In this document: positions 14,701 to 27,448 of the stretch, in pieces | Layout of the letters: every line of letters starts with the position of its first letter | Position numbering within the stretch: position 1 is the stretch's first letter | From: Linepithema humile | Lineage: Eukaryota; Arthropoda; Insecta; Hymenoptera; Formicidae | Assembly: GCF_040581485.1 (NCBI RefSeq) | Contig: NC_090132.1 | Location: 15,010,146 to 15,074,145 of the forward strand | DNA: 64,000 nucleotides | Direction of reading: 5' to 3' | Notes under the pieces: generated by a model | Told to the model about the DNA's origin: nothing | Database searches by the model: none | The model's input: only the letters and a program-made list of their open reading frames with translations | Translations under genes and position numbers: made by a program

Positions 14701-17447
14701 TCAAACGTCATCTGTCATCGTCGTTGCGTGGAAATATCGCGGTGAACGACAACAGGCCGACGACGCAGGCAGGGATAATAGAAAATCAGCGGCAGCCGGT
14801 GCCAAGGACGGGCAGTTCTCTGGCGGTTTCGTAACTCGTGAAAGTCTGCACGGGGGACAGTGACCTCAGCCTCCCTCTTCCTCTCGCGCTTCCTCTCCCC
14901 CAACACCTCCTGTATATCTCCTCCCTCGTCTCCCCCGCATTACTCGTGCCCCTTCCTCGTGCCGAGCGCCTTCAACTGCGAACGCGTCCCACGGTTCTCC
15001 ACGATGATCGCTTGTGCATTTAAAAGGACCTTAAAGCTATCTGACGAAGCAGCCAGCTTTCCCTGAAGTCAGCCAGAAACCGCGATGGCGGGCTCTCTCT
15101 TTCTTTCTCCCTACCACGTTCCTGTGCACTCCGCACCCGACCCCGAGGAAATCTTTCGAGGTCCGAAAGGTCAGTGAAAGGCTGGGCCTTATGTAGGAAG
15201 CTAACACGTGCCGAACTCGGATTGCGCGTACAAGAGGAATACCGGCTCGGTTGTAATCATTACTAAAGTCCACTTTTCCACATTGCGAAAAATTTTCAAG
15301 GTCACGTAGATGCAATCGAAAACCTCAGTGTAGGATACTTGACAAAAAATTGATTTAAAGCAATGATATATTGATGTGTTTATGTGTTAAGATATAGAAC
15401 GATTTACGAGTTGTGATGTATCTTTTATATAATTCATAAAAAATACATCTTATGTGGATTTTATATATTAATGGGTCAAATGATATGTATTTCAGGTGGT
15501 GCATTTACGGCAAAGGCTAGACAATGCAGTGAGTAGTTCGAGGGATCGAGTTTTTCCTCTGGATGCAACGCTGACTATGATTCAAACCCTCATAGACTGC
15601 GATGAGTTCCAAGATATCGCCACATTGAGGGTATGTAAACTTTACTTTTCCTTTTATAATAAAGTATACGTAACTTTCTATAATTTTGGACAATATGTAT
15701 ATTAATATTTCTGGCAATATACAAATACCAAAATAAATTCTTTCATAACGAAACATTTTTCGGATAGAATACAAGCATAATCAACCCATTTAATTAGTTA
15801 AATAATTAATTTTCTTAATTGATGGTTTTTGTTTAAACATCCTTTAATTAAAGAGATAAAAATACACACAATATAACATAATAGTTAACTTTAATCTCGA
15901 ACAAACTGTCACGCTCGAAGGCATAAATACTGCTTGCGTTACAGAACTTGGATGAGCTGCTGGACCATAATTCAGACTTAAGTGAAAAGCTGTGTCAGAT
16001 AGGAGACAGCATAGTGTACAAGTTGGTGCAGTGGACCAAAAGGTTACCGTTTTACCTTGAGCTGCCGGTCGAAGTTCACACGAGGCTGCTCACTCACAAG
16101 TGGCATGAACTTCTTGTGCTGACCACCTCTGCTTACCAAGCGATGCACGGTCAGCATAGGCTAAATGTCGGTACCGATGGGACGAGTGCAGATTTTATGC
16201 AAGAAGTAATTAAATTATATACAATTTTAATATAAACTTTTATCGAAAATGTTTAACTTTTTTTTTTTTTAACATTAAATGTAATCCAATTAGTGATATT
16301 TTTTGAACAAACCCAAATCCGTACTAATTCGCAATTTCTTTGCGATTAGGTAACGAACAACATGTATACGTTGCAAACGTGCCTAACCAGCATGATGGGT
16401 CGGCCGATAACCATGGACCAATTGCGGCAAGACGTAGGGCTCATGGTGGAAAAAATCACGTATGTCACATTAATGTTCAGGCGGGTGAGGCTACGGATGG
16501 AAGAGTACGTCTGCCTAAAAGTAATCACTATGCTCTCACAAGGTATGTACTTTCACTGAGTTAGCCGGTCCGCGTCTGTTATTATCGCGTTGTCTTTAAT
16601 TCCCTTGATTATATGTTACGAACGATATTTAATAATATGAATATATCTTTTTCCCAACGCTACAATTGGAGACGTGAAAAGTAAGTCCAAAATACTTTCT
16701 CAAAGTGCCCGTGTATACGCATTTTTCCGCTCGTAGAATCAATGTAAATTTTTTCGTCGTATAAAATTCACATTTTCTTTTTTTAATGGATTATTATCGT
16801 TTAATGTATAAAAAATAATTTATAAAGAAAATTAAAAACTTGAAAACAATTAAAATAGAGAAATTCTCTCGTAATTATACAACAATTTGATGCTTTGAAT
16901 TTTCTAAAAATGTATTGGATATCACACTCTTCACACGTTTAATTTCATCTCGTTTGTCTTCGTTAGCACGAGGAGGTACACTGGAATTAGAACAGATACA
17001 AGAACGATATATGAGCTGTCTGCGAAGTTTCGTCGAGCACAGCGCGCCTCAGCAACCGAGCCGATTTCATGATCTTCTCGTCAGATTGCCCGAAGTAAGT
17101 GTTTAAAAGAAATATATGAAACGTGACGAATTTTTAGGGCAAACTACTAATAGAATTTTTTTCATTTAGTTGGATGTAATTTTTTCTTTTATCGAATTTA
17201 ATTCAAGTTTCTAAACACGTTTGATTGACTCTAGGAAACAACTATTCTTCATTACTTTGAGCAATAATAATTTTGATTTGAATTATATTTCTCGATGTAA
17301 AAAGTATCGTAAAACATCGTAAAATGATCTTTTTTAAATGGAATGCATTTGTTTATTATATTACAGGTACAATCGGCGGCGGCTTTACTACTCGAGAGTA
17401 AAATGTTCTACGTTCCTTTCCTATTAAATTCAGCAATTCAAAGATAG
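2438..17447 (+). CDS. Hr4: Nuclear hormone receptor HR4 (NR6A/GCNF-like), nine coding exons
   Basis: Coding exons read as 2438-3425, 4905-5475, 10221-10431, 10688-11035, 15496-15630, 15945-16205, 16350-16542, 16967-17094 and 17367-17447. All phases close, giving 971 aa plus TAG. The DNA-binding domain is about residues 501-566, with zinc-finger cysteines at 501, 504, 518, 521, 537, 543, 553 and 556 and P-box CEGCK at 518-522; it is split by a 4.7-kb intron within the CEG codon context. The ligand-binding domain runs from about 707 to the end, closing with ESKMFYVPFLLNSAIQR. The N-terminus is low complexity: Q98-Q117 is a pure polyQ run, followed by Gly, Ser and Pro-rich tracts. HR4 is known in flies as an ecdysone-induced nuclear receptor of the moulting and prothoracic gland timing cascade. 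The start is uncertain: the frame is open from 2198 with no upstream in-frame ATG, and a good acceptor (TTATTTCTCAG) at 2342 suggests that 5' coding exons may be missing. Confidence 0.93.
2729..2788 (+). repeat. CAG/CAA tract coding 20 glutamines in HR4
   Basis: Twenty consecutive Gln codons, mostly CAG with interspersed CAA, directly followed by His-His-Gln-Gln. It is an in-frame trinucleotide repeat in the N-terminal transactivation region of HR4. CAA interruptions usually stabilise such tracts. The antisense frame reads polyLeu and is a shadow. Confidence 0.95.
3426..4904. other. HR4 intron
   Basis: AT-rich intron bounded by a strong GTAAGT donor at 3426 and a TTTCAG acceptor at 4904. The codon TGC (Cys) is split across it. 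I see no other feature inside. Confidence 0.85.
5476..10220. other. 4.7-kb HR4 intron splitting the zinc-finger exons
   Basis: Donor GTAAAT after GAA GG and acceptor TTGCCTACAG before GTGCAAAGGC, so the intron interrupts the Gly codon of the CEG motif. Content is mostly AT-rich. A CpG-richer patch lies at about 8400-9300, with no supported exon; an open frame at 8816-9034 has no recognisable product. A nested inverted repeat sits at 9340-9517. Confidence 0.8.
9340..9517. mobile_element. Nested palindromic MITE in HR4 intron
   Basis: Outer arms: GGATGCGTTCAAAAACTAC at 9340-9358 is the exact reverse complement of 9499-9517 (19 bp). Inner arms: 9364-9400 pairs with 9430-9465 with few mismatches, and the ends read AGGCTGCGTTCCGAAAT-like. 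The arrangement suggests either one element with compound terminal repeats or one MITE inserted inside another. There is no coding capacity. Confidence 0.75.
11036..15495. other. 4.5-kb HR4 intron between hinge and ligand-binding exons
   Basis: Donor GTGAGT after ACC AAT CCC TCC GAA; acceptor TTTCAG before GTG GTG CAT. A GC/CpG-rich, pyrimidine-rich stretch at about 14690-15180 stands out against AT-rich surroundings and could be an internal promoter or untranslated first exon, but no ORF supports this. Another CpG-richer patch is at about 11600-12130. Confidence 0.75.
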
Positions 17448-18966
17448 TAAATAAACAAAGTGACGATAAACGAAGCTGAATACCTATACACATACTATGC
17501 ATATATTATAAATATATACACACAGAAAAGTAAAAGAACCGAACAAACAGACAACAAACGACAAGCGAACGGACAAATGAAGAAAAAAGAGCCCGATAAG
17601 AAAGAAAGGGGAATGGAGCCGAATGGAGAAAGGCTTTGTTTGTGTATGTATAATAAATATATAAAAGTATATATATATACACATATATATACATAGTATA
17701 TGTATATATATATACATATAAATAATATAAATAATATAAATGTGTGTGTTCGTTGCGTTGTACAAACGAAGGAGGAACAGAAGGTGAGAAAGGAATCGAA
17801 ACGAAAAGAAACGAAAAGAACCGTGGACGATAGAAAGTAACCACGTCGGGACAGCGAAAGAGGTAGGAATGGATAAGTGAGAAAGAGAAACGATTTATAT
17901 AAAATATTAAAGAAAGAATATAAAAGTTAGAGAGCGAGAGAGCGTGAGCGAGAGAGGGAGAGAAAGGGAGGGAGAGAAAGAAAGCGCGCCACCTCGAGAT
18001 GGGTAATCAATCGAGGAGGGAACTGAACTTTTTTATCGAAACTAAAAGACTATAATAATATATTTCTGTACGCAAACGTACCGCGCAACTACGTCATTGT
18101 GTGTTCACATTGCATAATCTGATCGATAAAATAAGACTCTCGTTACGTACCGCTCACCGTAGGCCACCTATTACTACTACTACTACTATTACCACTACTG
18201 TTACTATTACCACCACTTTCTACTACTACTGCTCCCGAAATTAAGGAGAAAAAAAATAAACAACAGCAGACATCTCACGATACGACTGACTGAAGGATGA
18301 ATAGTCCGGATCGATCGGCCGACCGATGATCGACGACGCGTTATTGTCATCTCAGCTCGACATGGAATCATCTCACGAGCTACGATCAAATATATTAACA
18401 CGCGTCCACGTACACACACACACGCGCGCGTGCGCGTGTATCATACATACACTGAACACACATATATCTTCTAAATGCCTGCCACAAACCTCGCCACGAC
18501 GTATCGACGTGATCTTCTCCTCGCAATTGTCGTTCGCCATCATGCGCGAAATATTATGACGTGAGTAAAGGGTGTGATACTACCGCAATTATTAACCCTC
18601 TTCTCCCCGATACTACTGCACGTACACATCGTCGACAGGAGTCTGTTGTAAGTCTTCAGAATATCGATCACGTAAATCTATCCATGAAATGGAGCGATGA
18701 AAAGTGCAAAATGTCACGCCGGACTCGCGATTGTTTTCGGCGTGAAATTGTAGAACGGAAGCCGCGTGAAATCGAAGAGTAAAATATAGAAAGATTTATT
18801 GATCGATGTCCGGATAGCGAATGTAACCTGACCGCGAGAAGAGGAGCCACGAGAAAACAGAACTGTACGTAAAAACTTCGGTATACTCGGTGTCTTATCC
18901 GTACCTCACATCTGGATGCGAGTATTTATTAAGTACGTATTTTTCGTACGTATATGTTCTACGACG

Positions 18967-19035
18967 GTCATCAAGTCTTCATTATCATCGTCTTCGTCGT
19001 CGTCGTCGCCGCCGCCGCCGTCATCGTCGTCGTCA
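18967..19035. repeat. GTC/GCC trinucleotide repeat
   Basis: Run of GTC/CGT and GCC triplets with minor interruptions in non-coding DNA downstream of HR4. A frame reads polyArg/His here, but it is simple-sequence coding noise. Confidence 0.8.
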
Positions 19036-22000
19036 TTTAACACTCCGAAGCATGGTCCAAGCGCGCAACACTAAAGACTTTACTCTCTTGTAATATCGGT
19101 TCGTTAATTTCGACGCGACTTTTATTGTGCAAAATCATACGCATCAATCACCGGTCAATCGTTAAGGTTTTCTCACTTGCGATGCGCGTTCTTCGCACGG
19201 TCTTCGATCTTCCATTTGTGATTTTTGAAGATTGCGCAAATTTGCAGTCTCACTTGTAACGTAGAATATTTTCCACAAAGCAATTAAAGTTTAACTAAGA
19301 TTTAAAGCAATCCATTAATGAACAAATATCAGTTAATTTTGAACATTAATATTGCTATAAACTCGATGTTGTTTTAACTGCTATGATTAGAAATATAAAA
19401 GTTTTTAAATGATTCGGCGATTAAATTCTAGTTGATTCTCTATTTAGTAATTTCTTCTTTTGTCATTTATAGATATCTTGTGCATAAATAGTGGTTAACA
19501 TAAACGTAATAAACAGAATCAATGTCGGGACTATTTAAAAACAATGTGGTATTTTCTTTTTGTATTTTTCTTTTTATTAAATTACTATAAAAGTTAAAAA
19601 AAGAAAAATAATCGAATTATTCGTAGAACGCGCATTGTTTGTCTGATAATCGCAAGTAAAGTTACGAAGAGTGAAAAACTCATATTATTCTTGAAGCGAT
19701 ATTTTCATAAGATTACAATAAAAAAAAAGCGAAACATGTATATATGAAAATAAAACATGAGTGCTCGTATCTCATTTTTGCGAGGAAGTTTCACGAAATT
19801 TTGTTAAAAGCCACTATTTAAGGAACTATAAAGATCCTTGTATAAAAATCTCTTCTTTTTTATCAAATGAGATATATACTATTATCTATATATTATCTAT
19901 ATGCATGTGTACATGTATGTATCCGCGCAAACCGATTGTAATCAACTGCCTCGCGAAATTGGGATATCGATCGCTTCGGAATTGCCTCAATTATTTGTGG
20001 GAGCATCGTAAAATTACAGATAAGAAAAGAAAACCCGGTGACTGATGCCGCATTGACGCATCGTTCGTGTCTTGGAAGATATCGCTCCCTGTATACGCAT
20101 TATAACAATTATTCCGCACACGTTCTGTCAACGTGATTGTTTCATCTTGCCTCTCCATAGAAGATATCGTTAATATGCGCTAATTACCTAATAAGCTCGT
20201 GGTCACGAGAACGACCTGGAAGATTCGACATGTTTCGTCTTCTAAGAACGTGTTAATTGCATTTTCCGTTTTTTTTTTTTTTTTTTGTTTTTTTCAAATC
20301 TCATACAAACCCTAGAATACTCCCGAAGATCGATTTCTCCCGTTACTTAATTTTAATTGTAGTTTAATTGCTCATTTTTTGACTTTTTTCGAAGATAGAA
20401 TTTTACAAGAGACGAAGCAAACGATTGAAATATGCTTATAATTTATCGGCGGTGAAGTTGGTTTAAGTTGATACGGTAACAATTAACATTAAATTTGAAC
20501 CTTTTTCTTATAATTATGAATCAGAAACTGTAGAAAGTTGACTTATTGATCAGAGTATACAAGTATACACTACAGTGTGGCATAAGCTTATGATTATCCC
20601 TACAAATCTATATTAGAATTCTCTTCAGAATTGTTATTAACATTAATATATGAAGCTTTATTAGTAATATCAAGTCGATATATAAATGTATAGTTGATGG
20701 TAACTACTGTATGTACAAATTATAAAAATAACATTATGACATTACATTCATTTCGATAAGCCAACTTCGCGAGTCTCGATTCATAATCATTTCCACAGAT
20801 ATTAATTTTAACAATTGAAATTAATTTCAAGTTTCCTATTGTACGTATTTTTTTTCTTTCACCGGCGAGTCTTCAATCGGACCCGTGGCCGCGGGCCGCA
20901 CGTTCCAAAAATCAACATGAACTATAACACGGACCTTAGGCCTACTAGCCTAGGGATACTTGTCCATACTATAAGACTTAACTAAACGATGGGATACTTC
21001 ATACAGTAAACGTTGTATATTATTTGACGTTAAGAAACATTAGGGGTAACGGTTCCTGTATTTCCCGGACATCATCGTACGTTCGCTTTTATGTTCAATT
21101 AGACAAGATTGCTCATGCGTGGTGAACGTTGTTAAAAAAAAAGAGAAAGAAACAAAAAGAATTAGGAAGATTGATTGAAAATTTGTGATCATTGGCGGAC
21201 AAAATGAAAAGCCGATTCTGCAATTTAGATTGATTTGATTGCTTTTTAGTTAACTTTAATGAAATCGGATACGCTTAAATTGAACGCAATTCTAGTACTG
21301 CATGTTCTTTTGGTTGAAAACCCGTATAGATCTCATACTAGTAGTAAATATTCTAACGGTAGAAGAATAGATCTGTTTTTTTTAGCTGCACTTTTCTGTT
21401 TGTCGTTGTCCTTAGAATATTCCTTCTTACTTTTATCTCCTTTTCCATTACTTTTCTCTAAGATTCTACGCACAATAGAAAAAAAATTAGAAATAGGAAT
21501 AAATATTTTTAACATATAACTATTTTTATATAAATTTATAAAGTAAGCCGATTTCATACACGAAGCATCAATTTTTCTGTAAACGAAATTTATCAAATAT
21601 TAAGCAATTGTTTTAAATATTTAATTTCTATTTTACATTAAATATTCCATTTTCAACATTTACTTCTATTGCTAATATTTTCTCTATTATGCGCAGGGCC
21701 GAAGAAATTTTTTGTGTCACGTCTTATTTATTGATATACATATGAGTGGCAGAGTGTTATCGTCAATCGCGAGAGAAAAGAGTTGTGAGACACAGCTTCA
21801 AGTTCGATTATTCTATGTAAATTATAAATATCTATATATACATATATATATGCATTTTTATATAGATGTTTATAATATTTATATTGCAGTATTTTTCAGG
21901 ACTGTCTCTACTCCTTTCGTCTATTCTTCTGATTTTTGTAATTATTCTGTAAATTAATCTCATTATTCAATAATTTCGATGATTAAGAATGTGAAGGGAA

Positions 22001-22582
22001 TTTGGCAAATTAAACTTTCAGGATAAACGAGATGAAATGAGTTTCTCTTCAGGCAATTTTAATAGCTATGATTAGAAGTTAAAGTTTAATTTAATATCTA
22101 GTTAGTAGTTAATTTTGAAAATTTAGTCTCGAAAGTACTTAATTCTGAAAATCAAATAGTTTTAAATGCAAGAAAAGTGTAAATATAATAAAACAGAATG
22201 TTGTGTAAAGCATTCCTTTAGTGAGCAATACTCCTTTAAAAATATAGTTAAAAGGTCGAAGGACAAAAGGAGTAATAATCGTGCCGGGACATTTTGTACA
22301 TATATTTTGTAAAAGAAAAGAAAAGTGCACCGATGTCTGGGAGTACAGCAACTGCTTACGGGAGAGCTAAAGCGTTGGATCAGCAAGACTTAGGGCATTA
22401 TATTACAAAGAGTATTATTATGCCCAACCTTTTAATATTTAAGTGCGAGTGAGAGTCTATCGAGCAAAAGAAAGAAAGAAAGATAGAGAAAAAGAAATCT
22501 AATAAAAAAGAAAAAAAACAAAAAAAAAACGGCAAAAACCAGTACGCGCCTCTCGTTTGTGGGTTCAACTTTGTGTACATAT

Positions 22583-22707
22583 TAGGTCTGTTTTTTATAG
22601 CTGAACTGGCTGCACTAGTTCAGAGTTTATCTTTCTCCTTCCAATGTGGAGGGAAAAAGATAAACTCTGAACTAGTACAGCCAGTTCAACTATAAAGAAC
22701 AGACCTA
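22583..22707. mobile_element. 125-bp hairpin MITE
   Basis: Near-complete palindrome. TAGGTCTGTT... at the left pairs with ...AACAGACCTA at the right, with roughly 60-bp arms and only a handful of mismatches; the centre is around TCCAATGTGGA. It is flanked by T/A-rich sequence and has no coding capacity. If transcribed as part of the HR4 3' UTR it would form a long double-stranded hairpin. Confidence 0.8.
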
Positions 22708-25700
22708 TTGTATGTACGAAACGTTTAATAATAACTCTGTTGAAAGTACTAGTCCTGTCTTTGTATAATTCCGTATTGAATATCTGTGCTCTCTCGCGAA
22801 GATTGCAAGCGACGTCGTCGTCGTATTTCGCCAAATTACGAATAAGTGAACGAACGTGTCCGCAATAGTTTTTTTTTTTCACATTCTGTGTGTTCCATTG
22901 TCTCGCATTTTCACCGGCATGTAGGATACGAATTTAACACGCACGTTATTGCAATATCTCTTCCATGAGATCATTTGAATTGCTCAATGTTAAAAAAAAA
23001 AGAAAAAAAAGAAACGTAACTTCCCAAATATATTTTTTCTACGATCTATTTCGAGTATTTGTAGCTAAAATTAAAATAAAACTTAAAAAATTATTTGATT
23101 CGAATTTTAATGAAAAAAAAAAATTGTTTCACTTCTAAATGAAGCGAATCTCTATTTTGATTTCGCGAAGATTGTATTCGTGATAAAATTATTCCTTTAA
23201 CATTGATCAATTTGCTACAACCATAACTGTAATAAACACTGTGAAAACATCCATGGAATTGCTTAATCAGATCTGTCGCTATTTAAGCACAGATCGCATC
23301 AGTCTTGGTGCTACACAACCCTAGTGCCTTGTTGCATTTAATTAATTTGCCGGTGCTGAAGTTTTTATAATTAGCGTAAAACTTGATTTTACTCAACAGT
23401 TACGTCTATTAGCATAATTTCTTTTTTAATTTTTCACGCCTCACTTTCGTACGAGAACTATGCATATTGCGTTCACGTTCCTTCGCTTCCTTTCGATCGG
23501 AATCGGCGCGCGTCTCTTACTGTCGATTACATTGAAAAGGGCACAAAAAGAAATGCAAACGTTTAACCCAGAAACGACGGTCAGGAAGAGAAGCACGAAG
23601 CGCCGGATTGACTAGGAGAAGTGGGAGAGAGATACTTTTTCAATGAGTGAGTCAAAAGTTACCAGTTTCTACCTACCTACCTACGTTTAGGAGGAAGCAC
23701 GTTTTTATTATCTCGTTTACCTTCGATTATATTCCTTTTGTAACTGAGATTTCGGCGCCACCGCGTGAACCGTCGCTTTGTCAGGAACCGAATGTCGTCC
23801 TTTGTGATGTCGAAAGTGTCTTGTTGATATCCATTTTGCGGTAAATTTCCTCGATATAGTGTGTACTGAGAGATATATAAAATGTACTTTTCGATTTCAT
23901 GAGTTTTCATCCGCGGCGAAAAGCGTAGTGATAAAAATCATTTATCAGTCAAATGATAAAAATTGTTGGTGCAATGTTCTACTTTCTGTTAACAGAATGT
24001 CCTACGCATTTCGGAGCAAATACTTTGCGATATTTTGTATATAGATTTCATTATAGATACGCGCGATACGCGCGCGCACGAGTATATCTAACGGTTGATG
24101 AAGATTGCAGATTTCGATTTCACTGATAAAATCATTTCATTCGACGTACTTATTAATATCGGCTGATTGTGATATCAATCAAATTCCTATAATATAAAAA
24201 GAAATTACGTTCAACAAGAGTGAACTCATTTATTGCATTTGTTACTATTAGAATTCCATTACGAAATTGTGATTTCTTATATTTCAGAATGTAATGCGAA
24301 TTACATAATAAGTCGTGATACATTTTATAAAGTTAATGAAATTATTAACGGATGAGTAGACGCGTGTGTGCAAAAAGTATTTGTAATTTCATTAGAGCAA
24401 GCAAGCACAATACGTGATATAATTCGACTCGGTCAAAGGCTTTCGGTTCCGAACAAAACAGACAGAATTGCACGCGTGGCGTGTGAACCCTCTTGTATTT
24501 TTATGAATAAATAAGATATTTAAAGAAGAAAAAAAAAAAGTAAATCTGAAGTCTGTTTGGAGATGCCTTTCATAGGGATTATAAATGTAGATAATATATT
24601 ATACATAATGAACATAAATACACTATATTATTATATATAAATATATATATATATATATATAAATAGTAAGAAGTAAATAGAATTATTATATATATATATG
24701 ATGAAAATAATATTATTACGAGTAAATAAACTGATTAAAGATTAATAAAAAAAAAAATTTACGCGTCATTTATTCACGTATCGTACCAACTCCCTCCTAC
24801 ACATGCCTATCCTCTTTGCAATGATTTGTACTTGTTCTCGCTATCGCGAGAGACTAAACACACATACCGGGAGTATCATTGATAATGCAATCATGTGCGA
24901 CTTTCGCGCGACTTTTTATTACAGACGTTCTTCATTACATTAACATAACAAAGTCTATACTTTCAAGGTACATGATGATCGTTTTAAAATGATGTCTACC
25001 TGTGAGATCTTTAAGGATTATGCGCAGTGTTCAAGCTCCCGCACGGAGCACATTAAGCTAAATTAGTCTTCGTTATTTTATTTATCTTGCAAATTGTCTT
25101 TATTTGTTCTCTCTCTCGCGAGCTTACCGATTATTGACATCGAGTCGCCGCAAGCGCTTGGACACTTCGATAAAATTAAAGCGATCACAGACAGAGGCAT
25201 TTCGGAAGGCAATACGCCGCGAACACCCCGATAGTAGATACAGAGGCTAATACTTTTTTTTTAGGATTTCTATGATACCCGTACCGCACGCGTAGGGCGT
25301 TCCCGTCGTTGCGACTCCGTTTCGCGAACTCGGAGGCTGCAAATGTAGCGAGTCGAGTTTGTAACGCAAACTCCGTGTCTCGATTCGTTCTCTCGGGGTG
25401 CGCTCTCTATCTAAATATAATATATTATTCGTGTAAAATATTGCGTATAATTGTACGTATATTATAATAAAAAAATGTACAAATAGATATCTCGCGTGAT
25501 GTAAAATGTAAGAACGGATCTAAAAGGTAGCAAAATCGTAAAACGTAAGTATATCGTAGAAAAGTTTGGTGAGATAGGAAAGATTTGTTTTCGAGTCAAC
25601 GGCGAAAAGTTTTGGCGAGATAGAATAAAAAAGAGCGGGTAAAAATTTCCACGTACGCGTCCTCGTTTAAGCTCTGGTATTTGTATGATTCTTCGTCCTC

Positions 25701-27448
25701 TTATGTTAGTTCGTCTATGATATTATCTGTCAGTAAGAAAGCATTTATACTTCTAGTAGACCGTCGTGTTAGTTCTGAAGGCACTGTTCAAAAGTTTATT
25801 ACATTTCTTGAAATAACGGGTCTTCACAAAACCTCTTCGAATGATGTGACAGGGAGAATCGTTATAAACATCGACATGATCATTGCACACGCCTCCTTCG
25901 ATCTATATCACAAAATTCAAAATAGAGTAGTCTCAACTTGACAACCAGTGCCACAATGCCAATGCCGTATTTGTCGGGTCTGTGATCGATTAGGAATTAT
26001 CGTGAGCTAGCAGAAATCGATGGTCAGAATTCAGGCTTATGATACGCAATGGCCGGTGCATTCCGTTAATTATGTCATATCGATATCGTATCATTATATT
26101 ACACAAACGCTTATTAATTTAGAGGCACATTGCTAAGGGTCTCGGTTTTTTTTCCTTTTAAAGTTGCTCCCTACATTAATGAACTTATGACAATTAGCTA
26201 ATTACGATTATTTACGACAGCAATTTGGCATACAATATTGGAAACTGTACAAAGATTCGGAGAATACAGTATTTGAAAATATTGCTTTGTACATATATTT
26301 ATATATATATATATAGAGAAAGAGAGAGAAAGGGGGGTGGGGGTGGGGGATGCGGCGAACAAACAATGACCGTTTTTTTAAGAAATAATATCGATGTGTA
26401 TCAAGATGCTTTAGAGACAATAAATTGTGTTCCAAACTTCTTAAAATTAAGCGTAAAAAATGTCATGTGCATAAAAATAAGAGAAACTCTATAGGTAGCA
26501 TAACGATCCCACTATCGGATTTCCTTATCTAGGCAGAAAAACTTTGGCTACCGCTACACGCTATTTGTACTTCGGCAAAAAAGTGCCGAATTTATGATTG
26601 CTGCTAAGAACACTGATTGCGCGTCTAAAAGAAAGAAGAACTGCACGCAGCACACACAGTACCTAAACCAGAAACAGATCATTTACACGTTCAGGAAGAC
26701 CTTAACAGTACTATATATGCTCACGCTTTAATAAACCTGAATTCTATGCACAACGATTGTAATATCAGAGAAGCATTCACTGTACTCAGAGAGTGTAGTT
26801 TGCCGGAATGTTTGAATATGATATTTCTATTTTTTTTTTTTTCCTTTTTTATTTAATCGTTTCACACACAGCACTGGACTATTTGTGATATTTGCATTCA
26901 TAAATTATTTAAAAGCTCTTAGCCCTTTAAATATTGAAAGTCCAGGATGCTGCTCTGAGATATGAATGCTCTACAGAATGTACACAGTAGACAGCAAAAG
27001 CGTCTAGACCACAGAATGTTTACATTTGCTCTGATTCAAAATATCGTTTTTTTTTTCTTTCCTCGAACTACAAAAAATCAGGCTGATGCAATGGCAGATA
27101 CTATGTATATATATAAAAGTTAGCTTTACAACATGTAAAACCTGATAAAGTTCTTAAAAAATCTAAAGAACATTCCCTGAACAAGAGTAATCACATGACA
27201 ATTCAGTCCTCTAAGTATCGCATTTCGATCACATAGAACGCATCAAACAATTTTCTTTTTTTTTCCTTTTTTTGAAGAGAATTAAAATTCTAGAGCAATA
27301 TGTATAATCGGTTGGTGATATATTCATGCGAATTTATGGTTCCGTCATGGTACCAGCCTGGGTCCAGTTAATCGAGTCATGTGATTCCGTAGAGTCTAGA
27401 CACAGACACTTCTCTCCTACATCCGTACAGATGAGCCACTAAGTTAGA

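Larger units (their letters stand above)
17448..27448. other. 10-kb non-coding stretch: HR4 3' UTR, intergenic DNA and PP6 3' UTR
   Basis: No coding exon recognised. The first part is likely the long HR4 3' UTR: TA-rich microsatellites at 17640-17740, a GA-rich tract at 17925-17990, ACT repeats at 18165-18230 and GTC/GCC repeats at 18967-19035. A 125-bp hairpin element is at 22583-22707. A CpG-richer patch occurs at 25150-25400. Short TA repeats lie near 24630-24700 and a G-rich run at 26328-26350. The last kilobase is probably the PP6 3' UTR read on the minus strand; TTTTATT near 26845 would give AATAAA on that strand. Confidence 0.6.

Noticed and set aside
17460..17844. Tyr/Ile-rich frames downstream of HR4
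   Set aside because: Produced by TA-rich microsatellites; typical simple-sequence coding noise.
26328..26350. G-rich run (possible G-quadruplex)
   Set aside because: Only three clear runs of five or more Gs, so a stable three-tetrad quadruplex is doubtful; kept only as a note.
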